Assembly: GCF_937888285.1 (NCBI RefSeq)
Contig: NZ_CALART010000024.1
Coordinates: 38,953-102,952 of the forward strand
Length of the DNA stretch: 64,000 bases
From: an uncultured Aquimonas sp.
GTDB taxonomy: Bacteria > Pseudomonadota > Gammaproteobacteria > Xanthomonadales > Xanthomonadaceae
Direction: 5' to 3'
Positions 1 to 13,130 of this stretch are shown one piece after another (position 1 is the stretch's first letter; the number at the start of each line of letters is the position of its first letter). Position numbers and translations under genes: made by a program. The notes beneath the pieces were generated by a model. That model was not told the DNA's origin and ran no database searches. It saw nothing but the letters and a program-made list of their open reading frames with translations.

Positions 1-595
1 ACTGGATCGCCATCAAGGTGAAGGGGCGGTTGAAGTACTCGCCGGTGGCCGAATAGCCCGAGCGTCGGGCGGTCCACATCTGGCCGGGGCTGGCGAGAAT
101 GGCGAGATGCCCATTGAACTGCAGCACGTCGCCTGCTTGCCCAGCCTCGCCTTCACTCAGGCGCCGGAACGGGATGTGACCGCTGTTGACGGCTTGGGAC
201 CACTGCCCCGAGGCGCGATAGGTATAGGGGAAGCCGGCAGCGCCGTAAACCTTCCAGGTGCTGCCGGAGCAGTCGCCGCCCACCCCGCGCTCGGCGCCGG
301 CGCCGTTGTACTGCCGGTACGGCCCGGGTGGCTGCAGATGCGGCTGATCCGCATAGGGCGTGTCCTTCCAAAGAGCGGCCTCGGCGACGATGCGCTCGCC
401 TTCGGCTGCAGTAACATCGCGGGCTTGCGAAGCGGTGGCCGGCGCCGTGCTCGCAAGCAGCACGTCCGACGAAGGCACGCCGCCGTGGGCAACCCCGGGC
501 GGCTGAGCTGGGCGCCACGGTGTGGGCGTACCAGTGTCGAACCGGTGCGCCACCGGATACAGACCCAGCGGGCCGGGAATTCGATAGCGGGACAT
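1..595 (-). CDS. NlpC/P60-type cysteine peptidase, partial at the left edge
   Basis: I translated this by hand from the ATG at 595 to the window edge: 198 codons with no stop. Residues about 66-165 look like an NlpC/P60 papain-like fold. The segment GGDCSGSTWKVYG places the nucleophile at Cys109, and NGHLAIL places the catalytic His at 163. Enzymes of this family cut peptide or amide bonds in peptidoglycan stems. The N-terminus (MSRYRIPGPLG, then a Pro/Thr-rich stretch) has no hydrophobic signal peptide, so Sec export is not evident. The product may be cytoplasmic, delivered by a specialised secretion system, or start differently. The C-terminus lies outside the window. A CHAP amidase would have the same Cys-His order. 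Confidence 0.6.
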   Translation of the reverse strand, partial: MSRYRIPGPLGLYPVAHRFDTGTPTPWRPAQPPGVAHGGVPSSDVLLASTAPATASQARDVTAAEGERIVAEAALWKDTPYADQPHLQPPGPYRQYNGAGAERGVGGDCSGSTWKVYGAAGFPYTYRASGQWSQAVNSGHIPFRRLSEGEAGQAGDVLQFNGHLAILASPGQMWTARRSGYSATGEYFNRPFTLMAIQ

Positions 596-805
596 GGGCG
601 TTGTCGCTCAGGCTGTCATGTGGGGCGACAGTATAGGCAAGCGCGAACCGGGCGCGCCGGTGCTGCCTTCCCGAGAGATGTTGTCAGACCCCCTCGGGCC
701 TGTCGGAGCCCGTAGGCGCGTCCGCTGCGCCAGCCCATCGAATTCGGCTCCGGCGTGCGAATCGGGAGTGCGGTCGGAACGCGGAGGGCTGCCCGGAGCC
801 CACAG

Positions 806-823
806 GGTAGGCCCTGGCCCACC
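806..823. repeat. REP-like palindrome, single degenerate copy
   Basis: GGTAGGCC-CT-GGCCCACC is one base away from the perfect palindrome found after recG and between nadM and nadV. It lies in the 288-bp gap (596-883) between the NlpC/P60 gene and the end of gltD. The flanks (AGGG before, ATGGCC after) match the 57.6-kb copies, so it is the same repeat family and not a chance hairpin. I see nothing else in this gap. Confidence 0.65.
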
Positions 824-883
824 ATGGCCTCCAAAACGCCCCACGCCCCACGCCACGAACAAGTGCCGGCGCGCGTCCTACGC

Positions 884-2307
884 TCAGGCACTCGCCAACG
901 CCGCCACCCCCAGGCTGCGCGCGATCGACTTCGCCGCCTCGCGGCCTTCGTACACCGCCGTAACGACCAGGTCCGCGCCGCGCACCATGTCGCCGCCGGC
1001 GAAGATCTTGGCATTCGCGGTCTGGAAGGGCAGGGCGCCGGCCTCGGCCACGCGCACGCGCCCGTTGTTCTGCAGCGTAACGCCGTGCTTGCCCAGCCAC
1101 TCCGGCGGGCTGGGCGTGAAGCCGAAGGCCACCATCACCTGGTCGGCGGCGATCTCGCGCTCGCTGCCGGGGATCTCCTCGAACTGGCGGCGGCCCTTGG
1201 CATCGGGCGGGCCCAGCCGGGTCTCGACCACCTGCACCGCGCGCACTCGATTCTCGTCATCGCCAAGAATCGCCTTGGGCTGCAGGCGGAACAGGAAGTT
1301 GACGCCTTCTTCCTTGGCCTTGACGACCTCGCGGCGGCTGCCGGGCATGTCGTCCTCGTCGCGGCGGTAGACGCAGGACACCGAGGCTGCGCCCTGGCGG
1401 ATCGCGGTGCGGTTGCAGTCCATGGCGGTATCGCCGCCGCCCAGCACGATCACGTGCTTGCCCCACAGGCGCGGCGGCTCGGGGTCGATGCCCAGCGCAT
1501 GGCGGCCGTTGCTGATCAGGTAGGGAAGGGCGGGCACCACGCCGTCGAGGTCCAGACCCGGCAGGCCACCGTCGACCGCTGTGTAGGTGCCAAGGCCCAA
1601 GAAGACCGCGTCGAACTCATCCACCAGCTGATCGAAGCTGACATCGCGGCCGACGTCCACGCCCAGGCGGAACTCGATGCCCATGCCCTCCAGCACCTGT
1701 CGGCGCGTGCGCACGACCTCCTTGTCCAGCTTGAAAGGCGGAATGCCGAAGCTCAGCAGGCCGCCGATCTCCGGGTGCCGATCGAACACAACGGCAGAGA
1801 TGCCCTGCCGCGCCAGCACGTCGGCGCAGGCGAGGCCCGCAGGCCCCGCGCCGATCACGGCGACGCGCTTGCCGGAAGGGACCACGCCGGAGAGATCCGG
1901 CCGCCAGCCCTGCGCGAGAGCGGTGTCGGTGATGTACTTCTCGATGCTGCCGATGGTGACCGCGCCGAAGTCCTCATTGAGCGTGCAGGCGCCTTCGCAC
2001 AAACGGTCCTGCGGGCAGACGCGGCCGCAGATCTCGGGCAGCGGATTGGTCGAATGCGAGAGCTCGGCGGCCTCGAACAGGCGACCTTCGCGGATCAGCT
2101 CCAGCCAGTTCGGAATGTAGTTGTGGACCGGACACTTCCACTCGCAATAGGGGTTGCCGCAGTCCAGGCAGCGCGCCGCCTGGTCGGCGGCGTCGGCGGC
2201 TTCGTACTGGCCGTAGATCTCGCGGCCGTCGAGGATGCGCAGCTTGACCGGCACCTCGGCCGGCATGCGGCGGCCGGAGCTCAGGAAATGCATGGGATCG
2301 CGCTTCA

Positions 2308-2308
<1 letters not shown>
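884..2308 (-). CDS. gltD: Glutamate synthase (NADPH) small subunit
   Basis: The 474-residue product is the beta subunit of glutamate synthase. It passes electrons from NADPH through FAD and iron-sulfur clusters to the alpha subunit, which makes glutamate from 2-oxoglutarate and glutamine. The N-terminus has two cysteine clusters (CLDCGNPYCEWKC near residue 47 and CGRVCPQDRLCEGAC near 94) for [4Fe-4S] centres. VAVIGAGPAGLACA near 150 is the FAD-binding Rossmann motif, and VIVLGGGDTAMDC near 288 is the NADPH-binding one. Length is normal for the family. Its ATG overlaps the gltB stop by one base (TGATG), so the two are translationally coupled. Confidence 0.96.
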
Positions 2309-6774
<4,466 letters not shown>

Positions 6775-6948
6775 ACGCTTGCTGCCCCCGGGGGATGGTG
6801 CTGGCGCGGTCCACGGCGCCCACCGTGGGCGGCCGGACCCCCACACAATCACACCCTTGTGCGACGCGTCAAACTACCAAGGGGCATATTCCGGGCGGCC
6901 ATGTGCGGGCGTTTCCGCACGACGGCAGCTGCGGTGCGTGGAGCCGCC

Positions 6949-7545
6949 TCAGTCGCGGTGCTGCAGGGCCTTCAGCAACTCCGCCACGGCCCTGCCGCGG
7001 TGGCTGATGCGGTGCTTCTGCGCGGGCTCCAGTTCGGCCGCCGAAAGGCCGGAGTCCGGGTCGAGGAAGACCGGGTCATAGCCGAAGCCGCCGCTGCCGC
7101 GCGGGGCGTGCAGGATACGGCCCTGCCAGCGGCCCTGTGCGATCAGCGGGGCGGGGTCGAGCGGGTGGCGGATGAGTGCGATCACGCTGATGAAGAAGGC
7201 GCCGCGTTCGCTGTCGTCGCGGCTGGCGAGTTCGCCCAGCAGTTTCCTGATGTTGGCCGCATGGTCGCCATGCGCGCCGGCGTAGCGCGCCGAATACAGC
7301 CCAGGCGCGCTGCCGAGTGCATCGACGCAGAGGCCCGAGTCGTCGGCCAGCGCCGGCAGGCCGGAAGCTTCGCTCGCATGTCGCGCCTTCAGCAGGGCGT
7401 TCTCGACGAAGCTGAGTCCGGTCTCGTCAGGGTCGGGGATGCCAAGCTCGCCCTGGGCGATCAGCTCGAAGCCGTGCGGTGCGAGAATCTCGCGGAACTC
7501 GCGCAGCTTGCCGGCGTTGCCGCTGGCCAGGACGAGCTTCTGCAT
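6949..7545 (-). CDS. rdgB: dITP/XTP pyrophosphatase (Ham1/RdgB)
   Basis: This 198-residue house-cleaning enzyme hydrolyses dITP, ITP and XTP to monophosphates and keeps deaminated purines out of DNA. The start LVLASGNAGKLREF is the nucleotide-binding signature, and PALADDSGLCVDALG holds the metal-binding acidic residues. GGFGYDPVF and the KHRISHRGRA tail are also typical. It begins 4 bp after the rph stop, so the two genes are probably cotranscribed, an arrangement found in many proteobacteria. The 174 bp between it and gltB hold no gene that I can see. Confidence 0.96.
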   Translation of the reverse strand: MQKLVLASGNAGKLREFREILAPHGFELIAQGELGIPDPDETGLSFVENALLKARHASEASGLPALADDSGLCVDALGSAPGLYSARYAGAHGDHAANIRKLLGELASRDDSERGAFFISVIALIRHPLDPAPLIAQGRWQGRILHAPRGSGGFGYDPVFLDPDSGLSAAELEPAQKHRISHRGRAVAELLKALQHRD

Positions 7546-7549
7546 GGCC

Positions 7550-8281
7550 TCAGGCCGCGTCGAGTGCGGCGCGCTGGAAGCCGATCAGGCCCTGCACGCC
7601 GGAGGCGGCGAGATCGAGCAGGCCGTCGAGTTCCGAGCGACGGAAGGCGTGGCCCTCGGCCGTGCCCTGGACCTCGATGAAGCCGCCGCCGTCGTTCATC
7701 ACCACGTTCATGTCGGTGTCGCAGTCGCTGTCCTCGGCGTAGTCGAGATCCAGCACCGGCGCGCCGCGATAGACGCCCACCGAGACCGCGGCGATGGCGC
7801 CGTGGATCGGGCTGCGCGTGATGTCGCCGCGCTTCTCCAGCTTCCGGCAGGCCAGCGCCAGGGCCACGTAGGCCCCGGTGATCGCGGCGCAGCGGGTGCC
7901 GCCGTCAGCCTGCAGCACGTCGCAGTCCAGCGTGATGGTGCGTTCGCCCAGTGCCGCGCGATCGACGCAGGCGCGCAGGCTGCGGCCGATCAGGCGCTGG
8001 ATCTCATGGGTGCGCCCGCCGATCCGCCCGGCGCTGGCCTCGCGCTGGGTGCGCTCCTTGGTGGCGCGCGGCAGCATCGAGTACTCGGCGGTGACCCAGC
8101 CCTCGCCTTTGCCGCGCAGGAAGCCCGGCACGCGGTTCTCGACCGTGGCGTTGCAGAGCACGCGGGTGTCGCCGACGCTGATCAGCACCGAGCCCTCGGC
8201 GTGCCGGGTGAAGCCGGTTTCGATGCGGATCTCGCGGAGGGCGTCGAAACGGCGGCCGGAGGGCCGGACAACATCAGTCAT
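7550..8281 (-). CDS. rph: Ribonuclease PH
   Basis: The 243-residue phosphorolytic 3'-5' exoribonuclease trims tRNA 3' ends. Recognisable parts are RPSGRRFDALREI at the N-terminus, GWVTAEYSMLPRAT, GRTHEIQRLIGRSLR and DCDVLQADGGTRCAAITGA. The last two belong to the phosphate-binding and catalytic face. The C-terminus is complete (family length is about 240), unlike the truncated rph of E. coli K-12. It is the first gene of a leftward rph-rdgB operon and is divergent from yicC. The 136-bp gap between them must hold promoters for both directions, but I could not assign them. Confidence 0.96.
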   Translation of the reverse strand: MTDVVRPSGRRFDALREIRIETGFTRHAEGSVLISVGDTRVLCNATVENRVPGFLRGKGEGWVTAEYSMLPRATKERTQREASAGRIGGRTHEIQRLIGRSLRACVDRAALGERTITLDCDVLQADGGTRCAAITGAYVALALACRKLEKRGDITRSPIHGAIAAVSVGVYRGAPVLDLDYAEDSDCDTDMNVVMNDGGGFIEVQGTAEGHAFRRSELDGLLDLAASGVQGLIGFQRAALDAA

Positions 8282-8417
8282 GGGGGCTGCTTCTTAACGG
8301 CGGCCGCGCAGTTTACCATCGCCCTCCCCGCGCCCCGGCTGCCGCCGTGGCCTCGATCCCGCTGCGAGCCGCGCGCGCCACCGGCGCATCGCCTGTTCCA
8401 ATCCCGAGAGTTGCCGC

Positions 8418-9299
8418 ATGAGCGCACGCACCGCCGCATCGATCCGCAGCATGACGGCCTACGCCTCGGGCGAGCGCGCCACCGCGTTCGGCACGCTGGC
8501 CTGCGAGGTCCGCGCGGTCAATCACCGTTTCCTGGAGCCCGGTTTCCGCCTCTCCGAAGAGCTGCGCGGGCTGGAGCCGGCGCTGCGCGAGAAGCTGGCC
8601 CAGCGCATCGCCCGCGGCAAGGTCGATGTCGGCTTCCGCCTGCGCGCAGCCGCCAGCAGCGAGGGTCTCAAGCTCAATCCGCAGGTGCTGGACCAGCTGA
8701 GCGCACTGGCGCTGGAGATGTCGGGCCGCTTTCCCGGCTTCAAGGTCGAGTTCACCGAGCTGCTGCGCCAGCCCGGCCTGATCGAGCAGGCCGAAGTGGA
8801 TGCCGAGGGCTTGCAGGCCGAATGCCTGGCGCTGATGGATGCGGTGCTCGATGACTTCGTCGCCGCCCGCGAGCGCGAGGGCGCAGCACTCGCCGCCGCC
8901 ATGCGCGAGCGCCTCGACGGCATCGAGCGCATCGTCGCCGAGGTCAAGATGGCGCTGCCCGAAATTCGCACCGCGCTCCGCGCGCGTCTGGACGCGCGCA
9001 TCGCCGACCTGAAGCAGCCGCTGGATCCGGGCCGGCTGGAGCAGGAGCTGGTGCTGCAGCTGCAGAAGATTGATGTCGACGAGGAACTCGACCGGCTGGG
9101 CGCGCACATCGCCGAGATGCGCCGCACGCTGGCCAGCCGCGAGGCGGTGGGGCGCCGGCTCGACTTCCTGCTGCAGGAGTTCAACCGCGAGGCCAATACG
9201 CTGGGCTCGAAGTCGATCGACGCGCGCTCCAGCGCGGCTTCGGTCGAGCTGAAGGTGCTGATCGAACAGTTGCGCGAACAGGTGCAGAACATCGAATGA
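8418..9299 (+). CDS. yicC: YicC/YloC family endoribonuclease
   Basis: The 293-residue YicC protein starts with the family motif SIRSMTAYASGE. It ends with the conserved acidic block ELVLQLQKIDVDEELDRL...GRRLDFLLQEFNREANTLGSKS. YicC-family proteins are known as endoribonucleases that act on small or messenger RNA; the exact targets here are unknown. Its stop overlaps the gmk start (ATGA, 4 bp), so the two are translationally coupled. This is the usual yicC-gmk-rpoZ-spoT order of gammaproteobacteria. Confidence 0.93.
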   Translation: MSARTAASIRSMTAYASGERATAFGTLACEVRAVNHRFLEPGFRLSEELRGLEPALREKLAQRIARGKVDVGFRLRAAASSEGLKLNPQVLDQLSALALEMSGRFPGFKVEFTELLRQPGLIEQAEVDAEGLQAECLALMDAVLDDFVAAREREGAALAAAMRERLDGIERIVAEVKMALPEIRTALRARLDARIADLKQPLDPGRLEQELVLQLQKIDVDEELDRLGAHIAEMRRTLASREAVGRRLDFLLQEFNREANTLGSKSIDARSSAASVELKVLIEQLREQVQNIE

Positions 9300-9907
9300 G
9301 CGGCTCGCTCTACATCGTCGCGGCGCCGTCGGGCGCCGGCAAGTCCAGCCTGGTCAACGCCCTGCTCGCACGCGAGCCGGATATCCAGCTGTCGATCTCC
9401 TACACCTCGCGTGGCCCGCGCCCCGGCGAGACCGAAGGCGCGCACTACCACTTCGTCAGTCGCGAGGCTTTCGAAGGCATGGTCGCGCGCGGCGAGTTCT
9501 TCGAGCACGCGGTCGTGCACGGCGACTTGAAGGGCACCGCCCGCCACACCGTCGAGGAGCCGCTGAAGCAGGGCCGCGACGTGCTGCTGGAGATCGATTA
9601 CCAGGGCGCGCGCCAGGTGCGCGCCCTGGTGCCCGACTGCGTCAGCGTGTTCATCCTGCCGCCCTCGCGCGAGGAACTCGAACGCCGCCTGCGCGGCCGC
9701 GCCCAGGACAGCGAGGAGACGATTCTCAAGCGGCTGGAGAACTCGCGCGAGGAGATCGCCCACCTCGACGACTTCGACTACCTGATCGTCAACGACAGCT
9801 TCGAGCGTGCGCTGGAAGACCTCTGCGCCATCGTCCGATCCCACCGCCTGCGCCGCACCGAGCAGGCGCGCCGGCAGGCAGGCTTGATCCGGGCGCTGCT
9901 GGCCTGA
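9296..9907 (+). CDS. gmk: Guanylate kinase
   Basis: The 203-residue enzyme phosphorylates GMP to GDP with ATP. The P-loop is APSGAGKSSL at residues 9-18. SYTSRGPRPGETEGAHYHFV is the GMP-binding region, and DVLLEIDYQGARQV is the core strand. Its GDP product is a substrate for the alarmone enzyme encoded two genes downstream, which fits the conserved operon with rpoZ and spoT. The start overlaps yicC by 4 bp. Confidence 0.97.
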   Translation: MSGSLYIVAAPSGAGKSSLVNALLAREPDIQLSISYTSRGPRPGETEGAHYHFVSREAFEGMVARGEFFEHAVVHGDLKGTARHTVEEPLKQGRDVLLEIDYQGARQVRALVPDCVSVFILPPSREELERRLRGRAQDSEETILKRLENSREEIAHLDDFDYLIVNDSFERALEDLCAIVRSHRLRRTEQARRQAGLIRALLA

Positions 9908-9974
9908 ACTTGCCTGCTGGCGTCCAGCGGGGCTATCCTTCCGCTCTTGTTTGAATTCCCGGAGCCGGTCCGCC

Positions 9975-10274
9975 ATGGCCCGTATCACCGTTGAAGATTG
10001 CCTCGCCGTCGTGAACAACCGCTTCGAGCTGGTGGTGATGGCCTCGCGCCGCGCCCGTCAGCTGGCCAACGGTGCCGACAACCAGCTGGGCCTGCAGGAC
10101 CCGGAAGACAAGCCGACCGTGCTGGCCCTGCGCGAAATCGCCGCCCGCCGCATCGACATCGCCACCATCGAGGCGGTGGAGAAGGCCGAGCGCGAGCGCG
10201 CCGAGCGTGAAGCCCTGGCCTGGGCCGCGGCCGAAGTCGATGACGACCTGTCCAAGGGCGGCGACGACCTCTAA
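9975..10274 (+). CDS. rpoZ: RNA polymerase omega subunit
   Basis: The 99-residue omega subunit helps assemble RNA polymerase and forms part of a ppGpp-binding site. I chose the ATG at 9975 (MARITVEDCL), which matches omega N-termini, over an upstream TTG in frame. The core NRFELVVMASRRARQL and the segment KPTVLALREIAARRIDI are characteristic. The C-terminal tail is acidic (DDDLSKGGDD). A strong terminator follows at once, so read-through into spoT is probably limited. Confidence 0.96.
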   Translation: MARITVEDCLAVVNNRFELVVMASRRARQLANGADNQLGLQDPEDKPTVLALREIAARRIDIATIEAVEKAERERAEREALAWAAAEVDDDLSKGGDDL

Positions 10275-10297
10275 GCCGGTCCGGCACCGAGGCACTG

Positions 10298-10329
10298 CAA
10301 CGGCCCCCGCGTGGGGCCGTTGGCGTTTT
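10298..10329 (+). terminator. Rho-independent terminator after rpoZ
   Basis: A perfect 10-bp stem (CAACGGCCCC at 10298-10307 with GGGGCCGTTG at 10313-10322) with a CGCGT loop is followed by GCGTTTT. It sits 24 bp after the rpoZ stop and about 150 bp before spoT, so spoT probably has its own promoter in the gap. Confidence 0.85.
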
Positions 10330-10482
10330 CGGAATCCGTCGTCCTCGGTCGGTCCTGGGTGTCCGGGTGCGCTCGCCCGAGGCTGCAGCTTGGCCCGCGC
10401 CAGGGAATTCCTGCCCGAACCGGCCCCAAACGCTTGCGCCAGCGCGCTTGCCGCCGGGTCGGGCGCTGTTTAGGCTCGCGTC

Positions 10483-12672
10483 ATGCCCCCTTCTGCCCTA
10501 GCCAGCGCTGACGCGCCCTTCGACCCGTGTCCGGAGGCCATCGAGGCCCTCCTGGTCAAGCTGCGCCCCTACCTGCCGGCCGAGCAGATCCCCACGGTCA
10601 AGCGCGCCTACCACGTTGGTGCCGTGGCGCATGACGGCCAGACCCGCAAGAGTGGTGAGCCCTACATCACCCATCCGCTGGCGGTGGCCGGCATCCTCGC
10701 CGAGCTCGGCATGGACGTCGAAACCCTGTGCGCGGCGATCCTGCACGATGCGCTGGAAGACACCCAGCTCGGCCGCGAGGCGATCTCGGGCGAGTTCGGC
10801 GAAGCCGTGGCCGAACTGGTCGACGGCGTCACCAAGCTCGACAAGCTGAGCTTCCGCGATCGCAACGAGGCGATGGCCGAGAGCTTCCGCAAGATGCTGC
10901 TGGCCATGGCCCGCGACCTGCGGGTGATCCTGATCAAGCTCGCCGACCGCCTGCACAACATGCGCACGATCGGCTCGATGTCGGCGGAGTCGCGCCGCCG
11001 CATCGCCCGCGAAACCCTGGACATCTACGCGCCCATCGCCCAGCGCCTGGGCATGAACCGGATCAAGTCCGAGCTGCAGGACCTGGGCTTCCGCGCCATG
11101 CATCCCTGGCGACACGCGGTGATCGCGCGACGCATCGCGCAGCAGCCGGTGATGCGTCGCGAGGCGATGGCCACGATCGAGGCCGCGCTCTCGCAGAAGC
11201 TCAAGCAGGAAGGCCTGAAGCACCGCCTGGTCAGCCGGGTGAAAACGCCGCACAGCGTCTACAACAAGATGCGCCACGAGTACAAACCGCGCTCCGGCGA
11301 AGCGCGCGGCAAGCGCTTCGAGCGGGTGATGGACGTATTCGGCTTCCGCGTGGTGGTCGAGCAGACCATGCAGTGCTACCACGCCCTGGGCGCGGTGCAC
11401 GCCCTGTACAAGCCGGTCGAGGCGCGCTTCCGCGACTTCATCGCGATTCCCAAGGCGAATGGCTACCAGAGCCTGCACACGGTGCTGTTCAGCCCCTACG
11501 GCTCGCACGTCGAGGTGCAGATCCGCACCGAGGACATGGACCTGCTGGCCGAGCGCGGCATCGCCGCGCACTGGCTGTACAAGACCGACGCCTCGCAGAA
11601 CAGCAACAACAACGCCCAGAACCGCGCGCGCGCCTGGCTCTCCGAGCTGCTGGAATCGCAGCAGGACGCCGGCAGCTCGCTGGAGTTCCTGGAGAACGTC
11701 AAGGTCGACCTGTTCCCGGACGAGGTCTACATCTTCTCGCCCAAGGGTCGCATCTTCGCCCTGCCGCGCGGTGCGACCGTGCTCGACTTCGCCTACGCAG
11801 TGCACACCGACGTCGGCAACCGCGCGGTGGCCTCGCGCATCGACAAGAAGCTCGCCCCGCTGCGCACGCGCCTGACCAGCGGCCAGACGGTCGAGGTCAT
11901 CACCGCGCCTTCCGCTGTGCCAAACCCGCAGTGGCTGGAGTTCGTGGTGTCCTCGCGCGCCCGCACGGCGATCCGCCACCACCTGAAGCGCCTGCAGCAC
12001 GAGGATGCCGTCGAGCTCGGTCACCGCATGCTCGAAGCCGCGCTCGACGCCATCGAGGCCTCGCTGGAGCGGGTGCCGCCGGCGGTACTCGACCACTACC
12101 TTCAGGACAATCGCCTGCGCCGGCTGGAAGACCTGCTCGCCGACATCGCGCTCGGCAACCGCATGCCCCAGCAGGTGGCGCTGGCGCTGACCGAGGGTCG
12201 CCGCCCCGGGGAGCGTCGCTCGACCCCGCGGCTGGAGAAGATCCACATCAGCGGCGCCGGCCACGGTCTGCTCAGCTTTGCCGCCTGCTGCCGGCCGCTG
12301 CCGGGCGACGAGATCATGGGCTATCTGTCATCGGGCAAAGGGGTGGTCGTGCACCGCATGGAGTGCCCGAACCTGCCCGAGCTGCAGAAGAGCCCGGAGC
12401 GCTGGGTGCCGGTCGACTGGGACCGCGAGGTCGAAGGCGACTTCCGCGCCGGCCTGCGCGTCGAGGTGCTGAACAAGCCCGGCGTGCTTGCCCAGGTCGC
12501 AGCGGCGATCGCCGAAGCCGAATCGAATATCGACAACGTCGAATACCAGGAGCGCGACCTGCGCATGGCGGTGATGCACTTCGGCATCGAGGTGAAGCAC
12601 CGCAAGCATCTGGCCGACGTGATGCGGCGCGTGCGCAAGCTGGACGTGGTGCTGGGCATCCAGCGCCTGTAG
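10483..12672 (+). CDS. spoT: Bifunctional (p)ppGpp synthetase/hydrolase
   Basis: The 729-residue protein makes and degrades the stringent-response alarmone (p)ppGpp. The HD hydrolase domain comes first, with its His-Asp pair in AAILHDALEDT near residues 82-92 and the LADRLHNMRT segment. This argues that hydrolase activity is retained. The synthetase domain follows (RVMDVFGFRVVVE, FIAIPKANGYQSLHTVLF), then TGS (EVYIFSPKGRIFALPRGATVLDFAY), a zinc-finger-like region (SFAACCRPLPGDEIMG), and a C-terminal ACT domain. Because both catalytic domains look intact it is SpoT rather than RelA. It is followed by ridA after 52 bp. Confidence 0.95.
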   Translation: MPPSALASADAPFDPCPEAIEALLVKLRPYLPAEQIPTVKRAYHVGAVAHDGQTRKSGEPYITHPLAVAGILAELGMDVETLCAAILHDALEDTQLGREAISGEFGEAVAELVDGVTKLDKLSFRDRNEAMAESFRKMLLAMARDLRVILIKLADRLHNMRTIGSMSAESRRRIARETLDIYAPIAQRLGMNRIKSELQDLGFRAMHPWRHAVIARRIAQQPVMRREAMATIEAALSQKLKQEGLKHRLVSRVKTPHSVYNKMRHEYKPRSGEARGKRFERVMDVFGFRVVVEQTMQCYHALGAVHALYKPVEARFRDFIAIPKANGYQSLHTVLFSPYGSHVEVQIRTEDMDLLAERGIAAHWLYKTDASQNSNNNAQNRARAWLSELLESQQDAGSSLEFLENVKVDLFPDEVYIFSPKGRIFALPRGATVLDFAYAVHTDVGNRAVASRIDKKLAPLRTRLTSGQTVEVITAPSAVPNPQWLEFVVSSRARTAIRHHLKRLQHEDAVELGHRMLEAALDAIEASLERVPPAVLDHYLQDNRLRRLEDLLADIALGNRMPQQVALALTEGRRPGERRSTPRLEKIHISGAGHGLLSFAACCRPLPGDEIMGYLSSGKGVVVHRMECPNLPELQKSPERWVPVDWDREVEGDFRAGLRVEVLNKPGVLAQVAAAIAEAESNIDNVEYQERDLRMAVMHFGIEVKHRKHLADVMRRVRKLDVVLGIQRL

Positions 12673-12724
12673 CGCCGCCGCTTCTCCATCTTCATCCCCG
12701 AATCCCGCGACGCAAGGAGCGCCC

Positions 12725-13108
12725 ATGCCCCGCAATGCCATCCACTCCGACAAGGCGCCCGCCGCCATTGGCCCGTACTCGCAGGCCGTGCGCTGCGGCA
12801 ACCTGGTCTTCCTTTCCGGCCAGATCCCGCTGTCGGCCAACACCGGCGAGCTGGTGCTGGGCGACATCGCCTTCCAGACCCGTCGCGTGTTCGAGAACCT
12901 GAAGGCCGTCTGCGAGGCCGCCGGCGGCTCGCTGGCCGACGTCGCCCGCATCGGCATCTACCTCACCGACCTCGGCCATTTCGCCACCGTCAACGCGGTG
13001 ATGGCCGAATACTTCGAGGCGCCCTACCCGGCGCGCTCGACCATCGGCGTCTCGGCGCTGCCGCGCGGCGCGGCGGTCGAGGTCGACGCGGTGATGGTGC
13101 TCGGCTGA
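12725..13108 (+). CDS. ridA: RidA family 2-iminobutanoate/2-iminopropanoate deaminase
   Basis: This 127-residue YjgF/YER057c/UK114-type protein hydrolyses reactive enamine/imine intermediates released by PLP enzymes such as threonine dehydratase. Visible signatures are APAAIGPYSQAV, FLSGQIPL, the LTDLGHFATVNAVMAEYF stretch, and the C-terminal PARSTIGVSALPRGAAVEVDAV, which carries the substrate-binding Arg. An AAGGAG ribosome binding site precedes the ATG. It lies between spoT and recG, a place where many gammaproteobacteria carry trmH instead. Confidence 0.95.
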   Translation: MPRNAIHSDKAPAAIGPYSQAVRCGNLVFLSGQIPLSANTGELVLGDIAFQTRRVFENLKAVCEAAGGSLADVARIGIYLTDLGHFATVNAVMAEYFEAPYPARSTIGVSALPRGAAVEVDAVMVLG

Positions 13109-13130
13109 GCCCGGGCCTCCTGTTCAAGCC

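Noticed and set aside
9951..9974. An upstream TTG start extending rpoZ by eight codons
   Set aside because: The added residues are not found in omega proteins, and MARITVEDC at 9975 matches the family start.
10728..12902. A long plus-strand frame overlapping spoT and ridA
   Set aside because: It is an out-of-frame Arg/Pro/Gly-rich shadow of spoT with no motif.
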